This document shows positions 53,150 to 62,296 of a stretch of 64,000 nt of DNA, piece by piece. Numbering within the stretch: the first letter of the stretch is position 1; each line of letters starts with the position of its first letter. The notes beneath the pieces are model-generated. The model did no database searches and was not told where the DNA came from. It saw only the letters and a list, made by a program, of their open reading frames with translations. The DNA is from Streptomyces sp. NBC_01298 (lineage in GTDB: Bacteria; Actinomycetota; Actinomycetes; Streptomycetales; Streptomycetaceae), in assembly GCF_035978755.1 (NCBI RefSeq), contig NZ_CP108414.1, forward strand, positions 7,688,001 to 7,752,000, given 5' to 3'. The position numbers and the translations under genes were made by a program.

Positions 53150-54487
53150 GTGAACGGCCAGAAGACAGCGGCATCGGACCCGTACTTTCCGGCCAACGGC
53201 GACCACCGTTACCGCGTGCACCGGTACGAACTCGCTCTGGAGTACCGGCCCGGCCCCAACCGGCTCGCCGGGACGGCCCGCCTCAGCGCGATCGCCGGGC
53301 GGGCGCCGCTCACCGAGTTCCACCTCAACCTGGCCGAGTTCAAAATAGGCCGCGTCCTGGTGAACGGCCGCGCTCCGCACTACAGCCACCGCGGCGGCAA
53401 ACTCCGCGTCCGGCCGCCCAAGCCGCTGCCCGCCGGCGCCGCCTTCACCGTCGAGGTGCACTGGGCGGGCAACCCCACACCGGTGCGCAGCCCCTGGGGC
53501 GGGCTCGGCTGGGAGGAACTGACCGACGGCGCGCTGGTGGCCAGCCAGCCCGTCGGCGCGCCCTCCTGGTACCCGTGCAACGACCGGCCCGCGGACAAGG
53601 CCTCGTACCAGATCTCCGTAAACACCCCCTCCGCCTACACCGTCGTCGCGGGCGGCCGGCTGCTCACGCGCACGACCCGCGCCTCCACCACCACCTGGGT
53701 GTACGAGCAGCCCGCGCCGACCTCCACGTACCTGGTCGGCCTGTCCATCGGCATGTACCAGACGGTGCTGCTCGGCGATCCCGGGCTCGGCGGGGTCCCG
53801 CAGAGCGCCCACGTACCGGCGCACCTGCTGCCCCGTTTCTCCCGCGACTTCGCGCGGCAGCCCGCCATGATGCAGCTCTTCGAGGAGCTGTTCGGCCCCT
53901 ACCCCTTCGGCGAGTACGCGGTGGTCGTCGCCGACGAGGAGCTGGACGTGCCGGTGGAGGCCCAGGGGCTCTCGCTGTTCGGCGCCAACCACGTGGACGG
54001 CGTACGCGGCTCCGAGCGGCTCATCGCCCACGAGCTCGCGCACCAGTGGTTCGGCAACAGCGTGACCATCGCCGACTGGCGGCACATCTGGCTCAACGAG
54101 GGCTTCGCGAAGTACGCGGAATGGCTCTGGTCGGAGCGCTCGGGCGGCCGCACCGCGCACGAACTGGCGGCCGCCGCACACCGCTTGCTGTCCGGGCAGC
54201 CCCAGGACCTCCTGCTGGCCGACCCGGGACGCAAGCTGATGTTCGACGACCGCCTCTACCAGCGCGGCGGCCTGGCCGTACACGCGATCCGCTGCGCACT
54301 GGGGGACGGCCCGTTCTTCCGCATGCTGCGGGAGTGGGCCACCGTGAACCGCCACGGCGTGGTCACCACGGCCGGCTTCACCGCGCACGCGGCCCGCTAC
54401 GCGCACGAACCGCTGGAGGACCTCTTCGGGGCCTGGCTCGGCGAGCCGGCCCTCCCGCCGATGCCTTCGCGGGTCGGGGCGTCCTAG
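53150..54487 (+). CDS. M1-family metallopeptidase (aminopeptidase N-like)
   Basis: 445 aa, no signal peptide. The N-terminal beta domain (HRYELALEYRPGPNRLAGTARLSAIA; SWYPCNDRPADKASYQISV) leads to a zinc catalytic domain HELAHQWFGNSVT...WLNEGFAKY, with HExxH at ~294-298 and the third Glu 18 residues on. The exopeptidase GAMEN-type loop is VEAQGLSLFGANH, diverged from GAMEN. About half the length of full M1 enzymes; it lacks the large C-terminal helical domain. GTG start 88 bases after the Pls stop. This pairing recurs in Streptomyces, so it may process the Pls product or protect the cell from it. Confidence 0.92.
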   Translation: MNGQKTAASDPYFPANGDHRYRVHRYELALEYRPGPNRLAGTARLSAIAGRAPLTEFHLNLAEFKIGRVLVNGRAPHYSHRGGKLRVRPPKPLPAGAAFTVEVHWAGNPTPVRSPWGGLGWEELTDGALVASQPVGAPSWYPCNDRPADKASYQISVNTPSAYTVVAGGRLLTRTTRASTTTWVYEQPAPTSTYLVGLSIGMYQTVLLGDPGLGGVPQSAHVPAHLLPRFSRDFARQPAMMQLFEELFGPYPFGEYAVVVADEELDVPVEAQGLSLFGANHVDGVRGSERLIAHELAHQWFGNSVTIADWRHIWLNEGFAKYAEWLWSERSGGRTAHELAAAAHRLLSGQPQDLLLADPGRKLMFDDRLYQRGGLAVHAIRCALGDGPFFRMLREWATVNRHGVVTTAGFTAHAARYAHEPLEDLFGAWLGEPALPPMPSRVGAS

Positions 54488-54521
54488 GGCGCGCGTAGGC
54501 GGACATGGCCCGGCAGCCGGC

Positions 54522-55184
54522 TCAGGTTCCGGGGAGGATGCGGCGCGTTTCGTAGGCCCACATCGCGATCTCGACCCTGTTGCGGGCGCCGAGTTTGGCC
54601 ATCAGGCTGGCCAGATGCGTCTTCACCGTGCTGAGGCTGATGTGCAGTGCATCGGCGATCTCGGTGTTGGTCAGCCCGCGAGCGACGGCGAGGAGCACCT
54701 GCTCCTCGCGGGCGGTGACGGGGGAGACCGGCTGGGTCGCGGGCCGGCCTGCGGGGAGGTCCGCGAATGCCCGGAGCAGACGGACGGTGACGCTGGGCGC
54801 GATGAGCGCCTCACCGTCGGACGCCGACCGTACGGCCTGCGCCAGCAGGTCCGGTCCCGTGTCCTTGAGGAGGAATCCGCGGGCGCCGGCACGCAGTGAG
54901 CCGTAGACGTACTCGTCGAGGTCGAACGTGGTGATGACGACCACGGCCAGTGGGTCGGCGACGCCCGGGCCGGCGACCAGCCGGGTGGCCTCGAGCCCGT
55001 CGAGTACGGGCATGCGGATGTCGAACAGGCAGACGTCGGGGCGTAGTTCGCGGGCCAGGCGGACCGCTTCCCGCCCGTCGGCGGCCTCGCCGACCACCTC
55101 GATGCCGGGCTGGGCGTTCAACATGATCCGCAACCCGGTGCGGATGATCGTCTGGTCGTCAGCGACGAGGACGCGAATGGACAC
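54522..55184 (-). CDS. NarL/LuxR-type response regulator
   Basis: 220 aa. The receiver domain has DDQTIIRTGL, phosphoacceptor Asp in VCLFDIRMPVLDG (~55), Thr in VVITTFD and Lys in FLLKDTG. A C-terminal LuxR HTH follows (VTAREEQVLLAVARGLTNTEIADALHISLSTVKTHLASLMAKLGARNRVEIAMWAYE). GTG 55184 start lies within the last 26 bases of the kinase gene, so the pair is coupled. Probable target: the divergent MMPL transporter. Confidence 0.95.
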   Translation of the reverse strand: MSIRVLVADDQTIIRTGLRIMLNAQPGIEVVGEAADGREAVRLARELRPDVCLFDIRMPVLDGLEATRLVAGPGVADPLAVVVITTFDLDEYVYGSLRAGARGFLLKDTGPDLLAQAVRSASDGEALIAPSVTVRLLRAFADLPAGRPATQPVSPVTAREEQVLLAVARGLTNTEIADALHISLSTVKTHLASLMAKLGARNRVEIAMWAYETRRILPGT

Positions 55185-56331
55185 GGCTCCGGCTCCTCGC
55201 TCCCGGCAGTTCGGCTTCGACGTGCCAGCCCCGGTCGGTACCCGGGCCGGCTCGTAGTGTGCCGCCGAGCAGGGTCGCGCGCTCGCGCAGTCCGGTAAGT
55301 CCGTATCCGTCGCGACCCCGGCCGGTGCGCCGGCCGTTGTCGCGCACGCTCACCCGTACCGTGTGCCGCTCCGCGGCGACCCGAACGACGAGTTCGGTCG
55401 CGTCGATCGCATGGCGCAGCGCGTTGGTCACCGACTCCTGCACGATCCGGTAGACGGCCGCGTCCACGGCCGGGGGCAGCGCGTCCAGTTCGCCGTCGAG
55501 CCCCAGGTCGACCCTGAGGCGACCACCCGGGGTGCGCACCAGGCGCTCCAGATCCGCGACCCCGGCAGGGGGCGCCAGCTCGGCGCCGACCCCGCGGTCG
55601 CGCAGCGCGGCGACCATGGCGCGCATTTCCTCCAGCGTGCGGGCCCCCTCCTCCTCGATCCCCTCCAGCGCCTGGACGGCGGCGGACGGGTCGGTGCCCG
55701 CGAGCACCCGTCCCGCCTGGGCGATGATCACCATGGCCGACACGTGGTGGGCCACCGTGTCGTGCAGTTCCCGGGCGAGCTGCTCGCGCTCGCGGGAGCG
55801 CACCTGCTCCAACAGCCGCTCGCGAGCGGTCACCCGGAACCGCACGGCAGCCCCGACCACGCCGGGCAGCAGCAGGAAGACGAGGCCCACGGCCTTTTCG
55901 ATGACCGGGGTCCCGTCCGTGACGACACACAGCGAGCCGGCCGCGAGGATCACCGCGCCGCCCAGCACGATCTCGCGTCCCGATCCCCACCGGGTCAGCG
56001 CGTACACCAGCACGAGCACGACCGCGCCGGTGTCCAGGCCGACGGGCTCGAGCGGTGCGGCGACGAGCGAGGCCACCGGAAGCAGGATCACCGAGCCGAA
56101 CGCCAGCGTCACCATCGCCAGCGGGCGGGTCCGGCGCCACAGGGGCAGCAGGCACAGCCATACGGCGATCACCACCGCCACCGGCCGCCACACGACGTTC
56201 TCGCGCAGGCCGGCCTCCAGCGCCACACCGGCAAGGCCCGCGGCGAGCAACGCCCAGTCCCGCCGCACCCGGGCGGGCGGGTCGGGCGGCCGGGGTTCGG
56301 TCCACAGGGTTCGCAGGTCGTCTCGGAGCAC
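55159..56331 (-). CDS. Sensor histidine kinase (HisKA_3/NarL family)
   Basis: 390 aa. Four to six helices in the N-terminal ~165 residues with short loops (an intramembrane sensor plan) precede the dimerisation box REREQLARELHDTVAHHVSAMVIIAQAG with the phosphoacceptor His. The catalytic domain follows (YRIVQESVTNALRHA as N-box; VRDNGRRTGRGRDGYGLTGLRERATLLGG as G-boxes). GTG start. It phosphorylates the overlapping response regulator. Lack of an extracellular domain suggests it senses membrane stress or a membrane-active compound, as fits the divergent MMPL exporter. Confidence 0.94.
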   Translation of the reverse strand: MLRDDLRTLWTEPRPPDPPARVRRDWALLAAGLAGVALEAGLRENVVWRPVAVVIAVWLCLLPLWRRTRPLAMVTLAFGSVILLPVASLVAAPLEPVGLDTGAVVLVLVYALTRWGSGREIVLGGAVILAAGSLCVVTDGTPVIEKAVGLVFLLLPGVVGAAVRFRVTARERLLEQVRSREREQLARELHDTVAHHVSAMVIIAQAGRVLAGTDPSAAVQALEGIEEEGARTLEEMRAMVAALRDRGVGAELAPPAGVADLERLVRTPGGRLRVDLGLDGELDALPPAVDAAVYRIVQESVTNALRHAIDATELVVRVAAERHTVRVSVRDNGRRTGRGRDGYGLTGLRERATLLGGTLRAGPGTDRGWHVEAELPGARSRSRVHSRPRR

Positions 56332-56506
56332 GGTTCTCAGCCTAGGGACCGCGGCGCGGCGCGCATCGGCCGAAAGGACGGGTCGTCACTCCGCCCCGGG
56401 GCTGACGGATCCGCGGCCCGCGGGCCGATGCCGCGGAGCGCCGTGGCGACGAGTCTCGGCATCGGCGGCCGTACTAGGACGGCCGACGCGGTGGTTGGAG
56501 GACCCG

Positions 56507-58771
56507 ATGCTCTCGAAAGCCCTGTCGCGCCTGGGCGCAAGCGCAGCCCGCCATCCCTGGCGGGTGATCGCGGCGTGGCTGATCGCCGCCACGCTCGCCG
56601 TCCTCGCCGCCGTCGCCTTCGGCGGGCGGACCGCGGACTCGATGACCGCTCCGGGGCTGGACTCCCAACGGGCCGCGGAACTGATCGAGCGGGCAGGCAC
56701 CGGCCAGGAGGGGATGACCGCCCAAGTGGTCGTCACCCCCCTCGGCGGCGGTGCGACGTTCTTCGACGACGACGGTGCGCGCACCGCTCTCGCGCGGCTG
56801 CGGGCCGAGGTGAAGCGGCTGCCGCACGTGCTCGGCGCGAGCGACCCCGTGGGGGCGCTCGACGCGGGCGGCGACACCGCCGTGCGCGGCGGCCTGGTTT
56901 CGGCCGACGGGCGGATCGCTGTCGTCCGGGTGCAATACCCCGACCAGAGCCGGCTGTCGGCCGAAGACCTCGACGCCCTCGTCGATCTCGGCGACCGGCT
57001 GCGCGCCGAACTGCCCCTGCGCATCGAGATGGGCGGGAACCTCTTCTACGCCTTCTCCGACCCCGACGGCGGAGTGAGCGAGCTGATCGGCCTCCTCGCC
57101 GCGGCCGCGATCCTGTTCCTGGCGTTCGGTTCGCTCGTCGCCGCCGCGCTGCCGATCGGCATGGCGGTCTTCGGGCTGACCATCGGGGTCGCCACGATGA
57201 CGCTACTGGCGGGGGTGACGGACGTCCCGACCTTCGCACCGGTGCTGGGCAGCATGGTCGGGCTCGGAGTGGGCATCGACTACGCCCTGTTCGTGCTCGC
57301 CAGGCACCGGGAGTACCTCGCGTGCGGGCTCGATCCGCAGGCGGCGGCCGGACGAGCGGTGGCAACGGCGGGTCGGCCGGTGGTCTTCGCCGGCGGCACC
57401 GTCGTCGTGTCGATCCTCGGCCTGGCTGTCGCGAACGTGCCGTTCATGACGGTGGGCGGGGTCGCCGTCTCGATCGTCGTCCTGACGATGGTGCTCGCGT
57501 CGGTGACGCTGCTGCCGGCCTTCCTCGGCGCGGCGGGCCCGCGCCTGGCCCGGGCCGGCCGGCTGGGCCGGGCGTGGCGGACCAGGAAGCCGGGCCGACT
57601 CGCACGGCGGCGGGACCCGGCGGCAGGCGCCGCCCACGCCGCCGGGTGGCGTCGCTGGATCGGGCACGTCAGCCGGCACCCCGTGCCGTACGCGGTTGGC
57701 GCGGCGGGGCTGCTGCTGACCGCGACGCTGCCCGTGCTCGGCCTGCGCGTCGGCCTGCCCGACGACGGCTCGATGCCCCGCGGCCGTACCGAGCGCCGCG
57801 CCTACGACCTCGTCGCCGAGGGGTTCGGCCCGGGCACCAACGGTCCCCTCGTCATCGCCGCGGACGCCGCCGGTGATCCGGGAGTGCTGGACCGGCTCGT
57901 CGGGGCGGTCGCGGCGGATCCGGGCATCGCGTCCGTCGCGCCGACGCACATCGATCGGGCCACCGGCATCGCGACCCTCGTGGTGTTCCCGACCACCAGC
58001 CCTCAGGACAAGGCCACGGCCGACACCATCGCCCGGCTGCGCACCGACGTGCTGCCCACGGCGATCGGGCACGGCCCGGCCAGGGCCCACGTCGGCGGCG
58101 CCACCGCGAGCCTGTCGGATGTGGGCCAACGCACCAGCCAACGCCTGCCGGTGTTCGTCGCCGCCGTGCTGGCGATGTCGTTCCTGCTGCTGATGCTGGT
58201 CTTCCGCTCGATACTCGTACCGCTCAAGGCGGTACTGCTGAACCTGCTGAGCATCGGTGCGTCCTACGGCATCATGGTCGCGGTCTTCCAGTGGGGCTGG
58301 GGAGGCGCACTCATCGGGCTCGAAGCGACGGTTCCGATCGTGTCGTTCATCCCGATGTTCCTCTTCGCCATCCTGTTCGGCCTGTCGATGGACTACGAGG
58401 TGTTCCTCCTCTCCCGCGTACGCGAGGAGTACCTGCGCACCGGCGACAACGGGACGGCGATCGTCGAGGGCGTCTCGCGCACCGCCCGGATCATCACCTC
58501 GGCCGCCCTCATCATGGTGGCGGTCTTCCTGTCCTTCGCCGTCGCCGAGGACCCCTCCACCAAAATGTTCGGGCTCGGCCTGGCCACCGCGATCTTCATC
58601 GACGCCACGGTCGTACGCATGGTGCTGGTTCCGGCGACCATGACCCTCCTCGGCCGGAGCAACTGGTGGCTGCCGAAGTGGCTGGACCGGATGCTTCCCG
58701 GCGGCCCGGCCGGCACCGACGGGGAATCCACGGGTGAGGCCCCCGCGTCCACGACTCGACGCGCGCCCTAG
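56507..58771 (+). CDS. MMPL-family membrane transporter
   Basis: 754 aa RND-type protein made of two repeats. Each has one helix (VIAAWLIAATLAVLAAVAFGG; YAVGAAGLLLTATLPVLGL), an extracytoplasmic domain, and five more helices. Family motifs are GLGVGIDYALFVLARHREYL and LSMDYEVFLLSRVREEYL, which hold the proton-relay Asp pairs, and FAVAEDPSTKMFGLGLATAIFIDATVVRMVLVPA. MMPL proteins export lipids, siderophores or drugs using the proton gradient. GGAGGA lies four bases before ATG 56507. It is divergent from the NarL-type two-component pair across 175 bases, probably under its control. Confidence 0.95.
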   Translation: MLSKALSRLGASAARHPWRVIAAWLIAATLAVLAAVAFGGRTADSMTAPGLDSQRAAELIERAGTGQEGMTAQVVVTPLGGGATFFDDDGARTALARLRAEVKRLPHVLGASDPVGALDAGGDTAVRGGLVSADGRIAVVRVQYPDQSRLSAEDLDALVDLGDRLRAELPLRIEMGGNLFYAFSDPDGGVSELIGLLAAAAILFLAFGSLVAAALPIGMAVFGLTIGVATMTLLAGVTDVPTFAPVLGSMVGLGVGIDYALFVLARHREYLACGLDPQAAAGRAVATAGRPVVFAGGTVVVSILGLAVANVPFMTVGGVAVSIVVLTMVLASVTLLPAFLGAAGPRLARAGRLGRAWRTRKPGRLARRRDPAAGAAHAAGWRRWIGHVSRHPVPYAVGAAGLLLTATLPVLGLRVGLPDDGSMPRGRTERRAYDLVAEGFGPGTNGPLVIAADAAGDPGVLDRLVGAVAADPGIASVAPTHIDRATGIATLVVFPTTSPQDKATADTIARLRTDVLPTAIGHGPARAHVGGATASLSDVGQRTSQRLPVFVAAVLAMSFLLLMLVFRSILVPLKAVLLNLLSIGASYGIMVAVFQWGWGGALIGLEATVPIVSFIPMFLFAILFGLSMDYEVFLLSRVREEYLRTGDNGTAIVEGVSRTARIITSAALIMVAVFLSFAVAEDPSTKMFGLGLATAIFIDATVVRMVLVPATMTLLGRSNWWLPKWLDRMLPGGPAGTDGESTGEAPASTTRRAP

Positions 58772-58964
58772 AGCCACCCCTTCTTCTTGACGAAGACGAA
58801 GGTCCCGGGCGAAGCGGCGAGGACGGTGCCGAGGCAGCTTGTTCGGGCGGTCCATTCCCCTCGGCCGGGTCGAAGGTCCCTTCCGGTGGGAGCGCGAAAC
58901 GCCCCGCCCGGCCCGACGGGCCCTCGGGGGCGCGGGGGTCGGACGGGGCGTACGGCGGGGCGGG

Positions 58965-59486
58965 TCAGTACCTGAGCGCGGTGCCGAGGGAAGCGCGCAC
59001 CTCGCCCGAGAGCTTGTGGGTGCTGCGCGCCGTCGCGTCCTTGGGCTGCCCGGCGGGCACGTCGGAGACGGTGACGACCACCGTGTCCAGCGGGTTGCCG
59101 GAGGCGTCCTTGTAATCGACCTGGACGGCGAAGGACTTCGTCGACGCGTCGGTGTTGCGGGCCGTGACGGTGACGGCCGACAGTCCGTCGCCGTCGGTGG
59201 TGACGCTGCCGAGCGTCACCGCGTCCTTGGCGTCGACACCGTCCTTGACCTCGTCCAGCTTCTTCTTCGCGGCCGCGGTGGCCGAGTCGAACGCGTCGGC
59301 GGCCTGCGACTGGGCCGAGGCGGCGGCCGAGGCCGCCTTGGACACCCCGCTCGACACGTCGCCGTCCGAATCGGAGCAGCCGGCCGTGGTGGTGAGTACC
59401 GCCACGGCGAGCAGGGCGCCGCAGGCGCCGCGGATCGCCTTCTTGTGGTGCGCGCGGGTCTTGTGGTGCACGGGGGTCAGGGGCAT
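58965..59486 (-). CDS. Small lipoprotein, FxLYD-like
   Basis: 173 aa. An N-terminal signal (GACGALLAVAVLTTTAGC) ends in a lipobox-like TTAGC. The next ~50 residues are Ala/Ser/Lys-rich and helical (SGVSKAASAAASAQSQAADAFDSATAAAKKKLDEV). The C-terminal ~95 residues resemble the FxLYD beta domain (AVTLGSVTTDGDGLSAVTVTARNTDASTKSFAVQVDYKDASGN). The start overlaps the upstream lipoprotein stop by 10 bases, so they are coupled. Function unknown. Confidence 0.82.
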   Translation of the reverse strand: MPLTPVHHKTRAHHKKAIRGACGALLAVAVLTTTAGCSDSDGDVSSGVSKAASAAASAQSQAADAFDSATAAAKKKLDEVKDGVDAKDAVTLGSVTTDGDGLSAVTVTARNTDASTKSFAVQVDYKDASGNPLDTVVVTVSDVPAGQPKDATARSTHKLSGEVRASLGTALRY

Positions 59487-59908
59487 GTGACGCCGACCTG
59501 GGCCGCGACGAGGGTCTCGTCGAACTTCTGGATCTGGGGCTTCAGCTGGGTCAGGGCCTCGGATCCGGTGGTGTCGCCGGGCAGGTTCCCGAAGCCGGAC
59601 TTGAGGTCGCCGACGGCGGTGCCCACCGCCGACTTCTTCGCGGCTTCCAGGTCCTTCAGGGAGGAGGAGACGTTGTCCCAGTCCTTCTGGACCGCGTCGA
59701 CGGCGTCCTTTACCTGGTCCTTCGTCGCGGAAGCCGGGTCCAGGGCCGCCAGTTTGGCCTGGTCGGCCTTCAGGGTGGACAGACCGGTGCAGAGCTCCGA
59801 GGCGGCCTGGGTCGCCTGCGCCTTGGGGCTCGGGTCGTCCGAGGAACAGGACGTGAGGAACAGGGCCGCGGCCGCGCCCAGGGCCGCGGTGATCGGGAGA
59901 CGCTTCAT
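59477..59908 (-). CDS. Small helical lipoprotein
   Basis: 143 aa. MKRLPITAALGAAAALFLTSC is a lipoprotein signal with lipobox LTSC. The mature part is mostly helical (ASELCTGLSTLKADQAKLAAL, KDQVKDAVDAVQKDWDNVSSSLKDLEAAKK) and ends VGVTCP. A strong GGGGAAGGA site lies before ATG 59908. It is 48 bases downstream of the SulP gene and overlaps the next lipoprotein gene. No family assigned. Confidence 0.82.
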   Translation of the reverse strand: MKRLPITAALGAAAALFLTSCSSDDPSPKAQATQAASELCTGLSTLKADQAKLAALDPASATKDQVKDAVDAVQKDWDNVSSSLKDLEAAKKSAVGTAVGDLKSGFGNLPGDTTGSEALTQLKPQIQKFDETLVAAQVGVTCP

Positions 59909-59956
59909 GGAAATCCTTCCCCTTTCGGAACTTCTGGTCAAAACCTGACATACAAA

Positions 59957-61681
59957 CTAATGAGCTGCATCCGGGGGGAGTTCGGGCAGCCGGCTCCCGG
60001 CGGCCGATACCGCCTCGTCCACGGTGCGGTGTATCCCGTGCGCGGCCAGGTGATCGCCCAGCGGATGGCGGGAGAGTTCGGCGGCGGCCGGTGAGCGCAG
60101 CCGGGCCAGGTGCAGGGCGACGCCCCGCCGGTCGAGTTCCTCGCGGAGTTCCTCCAGGGTGTCCAGGACGGGAACGCCGAGCTGGTAGCAGGCGGTGAGG
60201 TCCAGGACCACGGCCCGGGGCGCCACCGGGGCGCCGCGCGTCTGCTCCAGTACGGCCAGCCGCACCCGGTCCACGTTGCCGAAGAAGAGGCTGCCGTCGG
60301 GGCGCAGGACGAGTACGGCGGGGTCGGTGGCGGCGTCCTGGTGTCCGGCGGTGTCGCCGTACAGCCGGGTCCCGGGCAGTCGGCCGAGGAGGGCGACGTT
60401 GCGCCGGCCGGCCGCGCCGATGAACAGCACGAGGGAGAGCGCGACGGCGAGCAGCAGCCCGGGCAGCAGGTCGAAGAGGAGCACGCCGAACAGGGAGGTG
60501 AGCGCGACCAGAAGGCTGCGCCGGTCCAGGCGGAAGTAGCGGCGCAGCTCCCCGACCCGCAGGAAGCCGCGTACGGCGAAGATGACGATGGCCCCGAGGA
60601 CCGGCTCGGGCAGGTCCGTGAACAGCGGGGTGAGGAAGGCGCCGGTCAGCAGGATCAGCCCCGCCGCGATCAGCGAGACCATCGGGGTCCGGCCGCCCGC
60701 TCCGGCCGCGGCCGCGCTGCGCGAGGCGCTGCCGGAGACGACGAAGCCGCGGAAGAACCCGACGGCGATGTTGGCGAAGCCGATGGCGGCCATCTCCCGG
60801 TCGGCGTCCACCTCCTGGCCGTGTTCCCGGGCGAAGCGGTTGGCGATGCTGAAGGCCTCGGCGAAGACGACCAGGGCCACGCCCAGGGCGCCGCCGAACA
60901 GTGCGATCCAGTCGGCGGCCGGGATCCCCGGCAGGTGGGGGACCGGGATGGCCGAGGGGATGTGGCCGACGGTGTCGACGCCGTGGCCTTCGAGGTCGAG
61001 GGCCGCCGACAGGAGGAGGGCTGCCACCAGGACGATCAGGGAGGCGGGCAGGCGCGGGAAGAAGCGCTCCAGCAGGAACAGCACGGCGAGCGCGCCCGCC
61101 CCGACGGCCAGCGTGACCAGGGACCAGTGCGGGGCTCCGGACAGGACGGTCCACAGCCGCTCGAAGAAGTCGCCGTCACCGCCGGACACGCCGACGAGCT
61201 TGGCGGCCTGCCGGACGACGATGGTCAGCGCCATCCCGAACAGGAAGCCCACCAGGGCCGGTTCGGCGAGGAATGCGGTGAGGAACCCGAGCCGGGCCAG
61301 CCCTGCCGCCAGCAGCACCGCGCCCACGATCACCGACAGGGCGGCCGACAGCCCCACGGCGTCCCCGGGGGCTGCGCTGACGGTCGAGACGGTGGCGGCC
61401 GACAGCACGGCCGCGGCCGAAGTGGCCCCGATGAGGAGAAAGTTGGAGCGGCCCAGCAGGGCGTATACGAGCAGGGCCACCGGGGCCGCGTAGAAGGCGT
61501 TCTGCGGGGGAACCCCGGCGATCTGCGCGTAGGCCACGCACTCGGGCACGATCAGCGCCCACGCGGTGAGGGCCCCCAGCGTGTCGCCCCGCAGCAGCCT
61601 GGCGCGGTAGCGGCGCAGCCAGGGGGCCACGAGGCCCGCCGCGGTCCTGTTCTCGGGTCCTGCCGTCCGCGGAACGCTCAC
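59957..61681 (-). CDS. SulP-family anion transporter with STAS domain
   Basis: 574 aa. The first helix region (DTLGALTAWALIVPECVAYAQIAGVPPQNAFYAAPVALLVYALLG) carries the SulP signature, followed by 10-12 helices (FGGALGVALVVFAEAFSIANRFA, GFFRGFVVSGSASRSAAAAGAGGRTPMVSLIAAGL). A C-terminal cytoplasmic STAS domain follows (~440-545: VLRPDGSLFFGNVDRV; AVVLDLTACYQLGVPVLDTLEELREEL). It transports sulfate, bicarbonate or other anions. GTG 61681 with AAGGGG eight bases upstream is preferred to GTG 61720. Likely co-transcribed with the two lipoproteins downstream. Confidence 0.93.
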   Translation of the reverse strand: MSVPRTAGPENRTAAGLVAPWLRRYRARLLRGDTLGALTAWALIVPECVAYAQIAGVPPQNAFYAAPVALLVYALLGRSNFLLIGATSAAAVLSAATVSTVSAAPGDAVGLSAALSVIVGAVLLAAGLARLGFLTAFLAEPALVGFLFGMALTIVVRQAAKLVGVSGGDGDFFERLWTVLSGAPHWSLVTLAVGAGALAVLFLLERFFPRLPASLIVLVAALLLSAALDLEGHGVDTVGHIPSAIPVPHLPGIPAADWIALFGGALGVALVVFAEAFSIANRFAREHGQEVDADREMAAIGFANIAVGFFRGFVVSGSASRSAAAAGAGGRTPMVSLIAAGLILLTGAFLTPLFTDLPEPVLGAIVIFAVRGFLRVGELRRYFRLDRRSLLVALTSLFGVLLFDLLPGLLLAVALSLVLFIGAAGRRNVALLGRLPGTRLYGDTAGHQDAATDPAVLVLRPDGSLFFGNVDRVRLAVLEQTRGAPVAPRAVVLDLTACYQLGVPVLDTLEELREELDRRGVALHLARLRSPAAAELSRHPLGDHLAAHGIHRTVDEAVSAAGSRLPELPPDAAH

Positions 61682-61750
61682 CGCTCGGGCCCCTTCCTCA
61701 GCTCGGCGATAATCCCGCACGGGGCGGCGGTCGCGCCGCCGCGGCCCGCG

Positions 61751-61770
61751 ACCGGGGGAGGGCCCCCGGT
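61751..61770 (-). terminator. Hairpin after the DUF1269 gene
   Basis: ACCGGGGG (61751-61758) and CCCCCGGT (61763-61770) form an 8-bp perfect stem with a 4-base loop, 35 bases past the DUF1269 stop on the minus strand and before the SulP gene. Confidence 0.6.
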
Positions 61771-61804
61771 CCCGAGCCGCGGCGGTGTCTCGATGGGTGC
61801 CCGC

Positions 61805-62296
61805 TCAGGCCGCGAAGACCTCGCGGAGCTGCTGCTCCTGCGTGCCGGAGAGGTTGGAGCGGATCAGCTGGGCCTGTCCGCCCGGGAAGGCGCCGCGGAC
61901 CCGCTCGACCACGGCGTCGGAGGAGAGCAGGAACAGCGCGGAGGTTCCGGGCTTCACCTCGGACTTCACCTCGTCGATGAACTGGTCGTCGATGCCCACG
62001 TCGGAGAGGGATCCGCCGATGGCCCCGGCCGCCGCGCCCACGGCGGCGCCCAGCAGCGGCACGAAGAACAGGAGCCCGAAGAGCATGCCCCAGAAGGTGC
62101 CGGAGAGCGCGCCCGCTCCCGTGAGGCTGTTCAGCTGCTGGGTCTTCGGCTTCTTGGCCTCTTCGTGCCAGGTGACGACGGCCGCGTCGTGCACCTGTAT
62201 GAGCTGTTCCTTCTGCAGGGCGAGCAGGGCGGACTCCGCCTGCTTCGCTCCCTCGGGAGTGGGGAACTTCCAGACGGTGAGAGTCGTGGATGCCAC
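61805..62296 (-). CDS. DUF1269 family membrane-associated protein
   Basis: 163 aa. After a ferredoxin-like beta/alpha start (TTLTVWKFPTPEGAKQAESALLALQKEQLIQVHDAAVVTW) there is a Gly-rich hydrophobic hairpin (GAGALSGTFWGMLFGLLFFVPLLGAAVGAAAGAIGGSLSDVG) characteristic of DUF1269. A C-terminal part VKSEVKPGTSALFLLSSDAVVERV follows. Role unknown; members are often stress-associated. GTG start; the promoter region upstream is AT-richer than its surroundings. Confidence 0.88.
   Translation of the reverse strand: MASTTLTVWKFPTPEGAKQAESALLALQKEQLIQVHDAAVVTWHEEAKKPKTQQLNSLTGAGALSGTFWGMLFGLLFFVPLLGAAVGAAAGAIGGSLSDVGIDDQFIDEVKSEVKPGTSALFLLSSDAVVERVRGAFPGGQAQLIRSNLSGTQEQQLREVFAA

Noticed and set aside
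48844..53196. A 1450-codon open frame on the minus strand opposite the Pls-type synthetase gene
   Set aside because: Its protein is Gly/Ala/Val/Asp-biased with no recognisable motif. It is the mirror of a strongly supported gene in GC-rich DNA.
58768..58860. Possible end of a gene on the minus strand (...LAASPGTFVFVKKKGWL, stop next to the MMPL stop)
   Set aside because: The C-terminal sequence looks protein-like, but there is no start, no ribosome binding site and too little length; at most a remnant.
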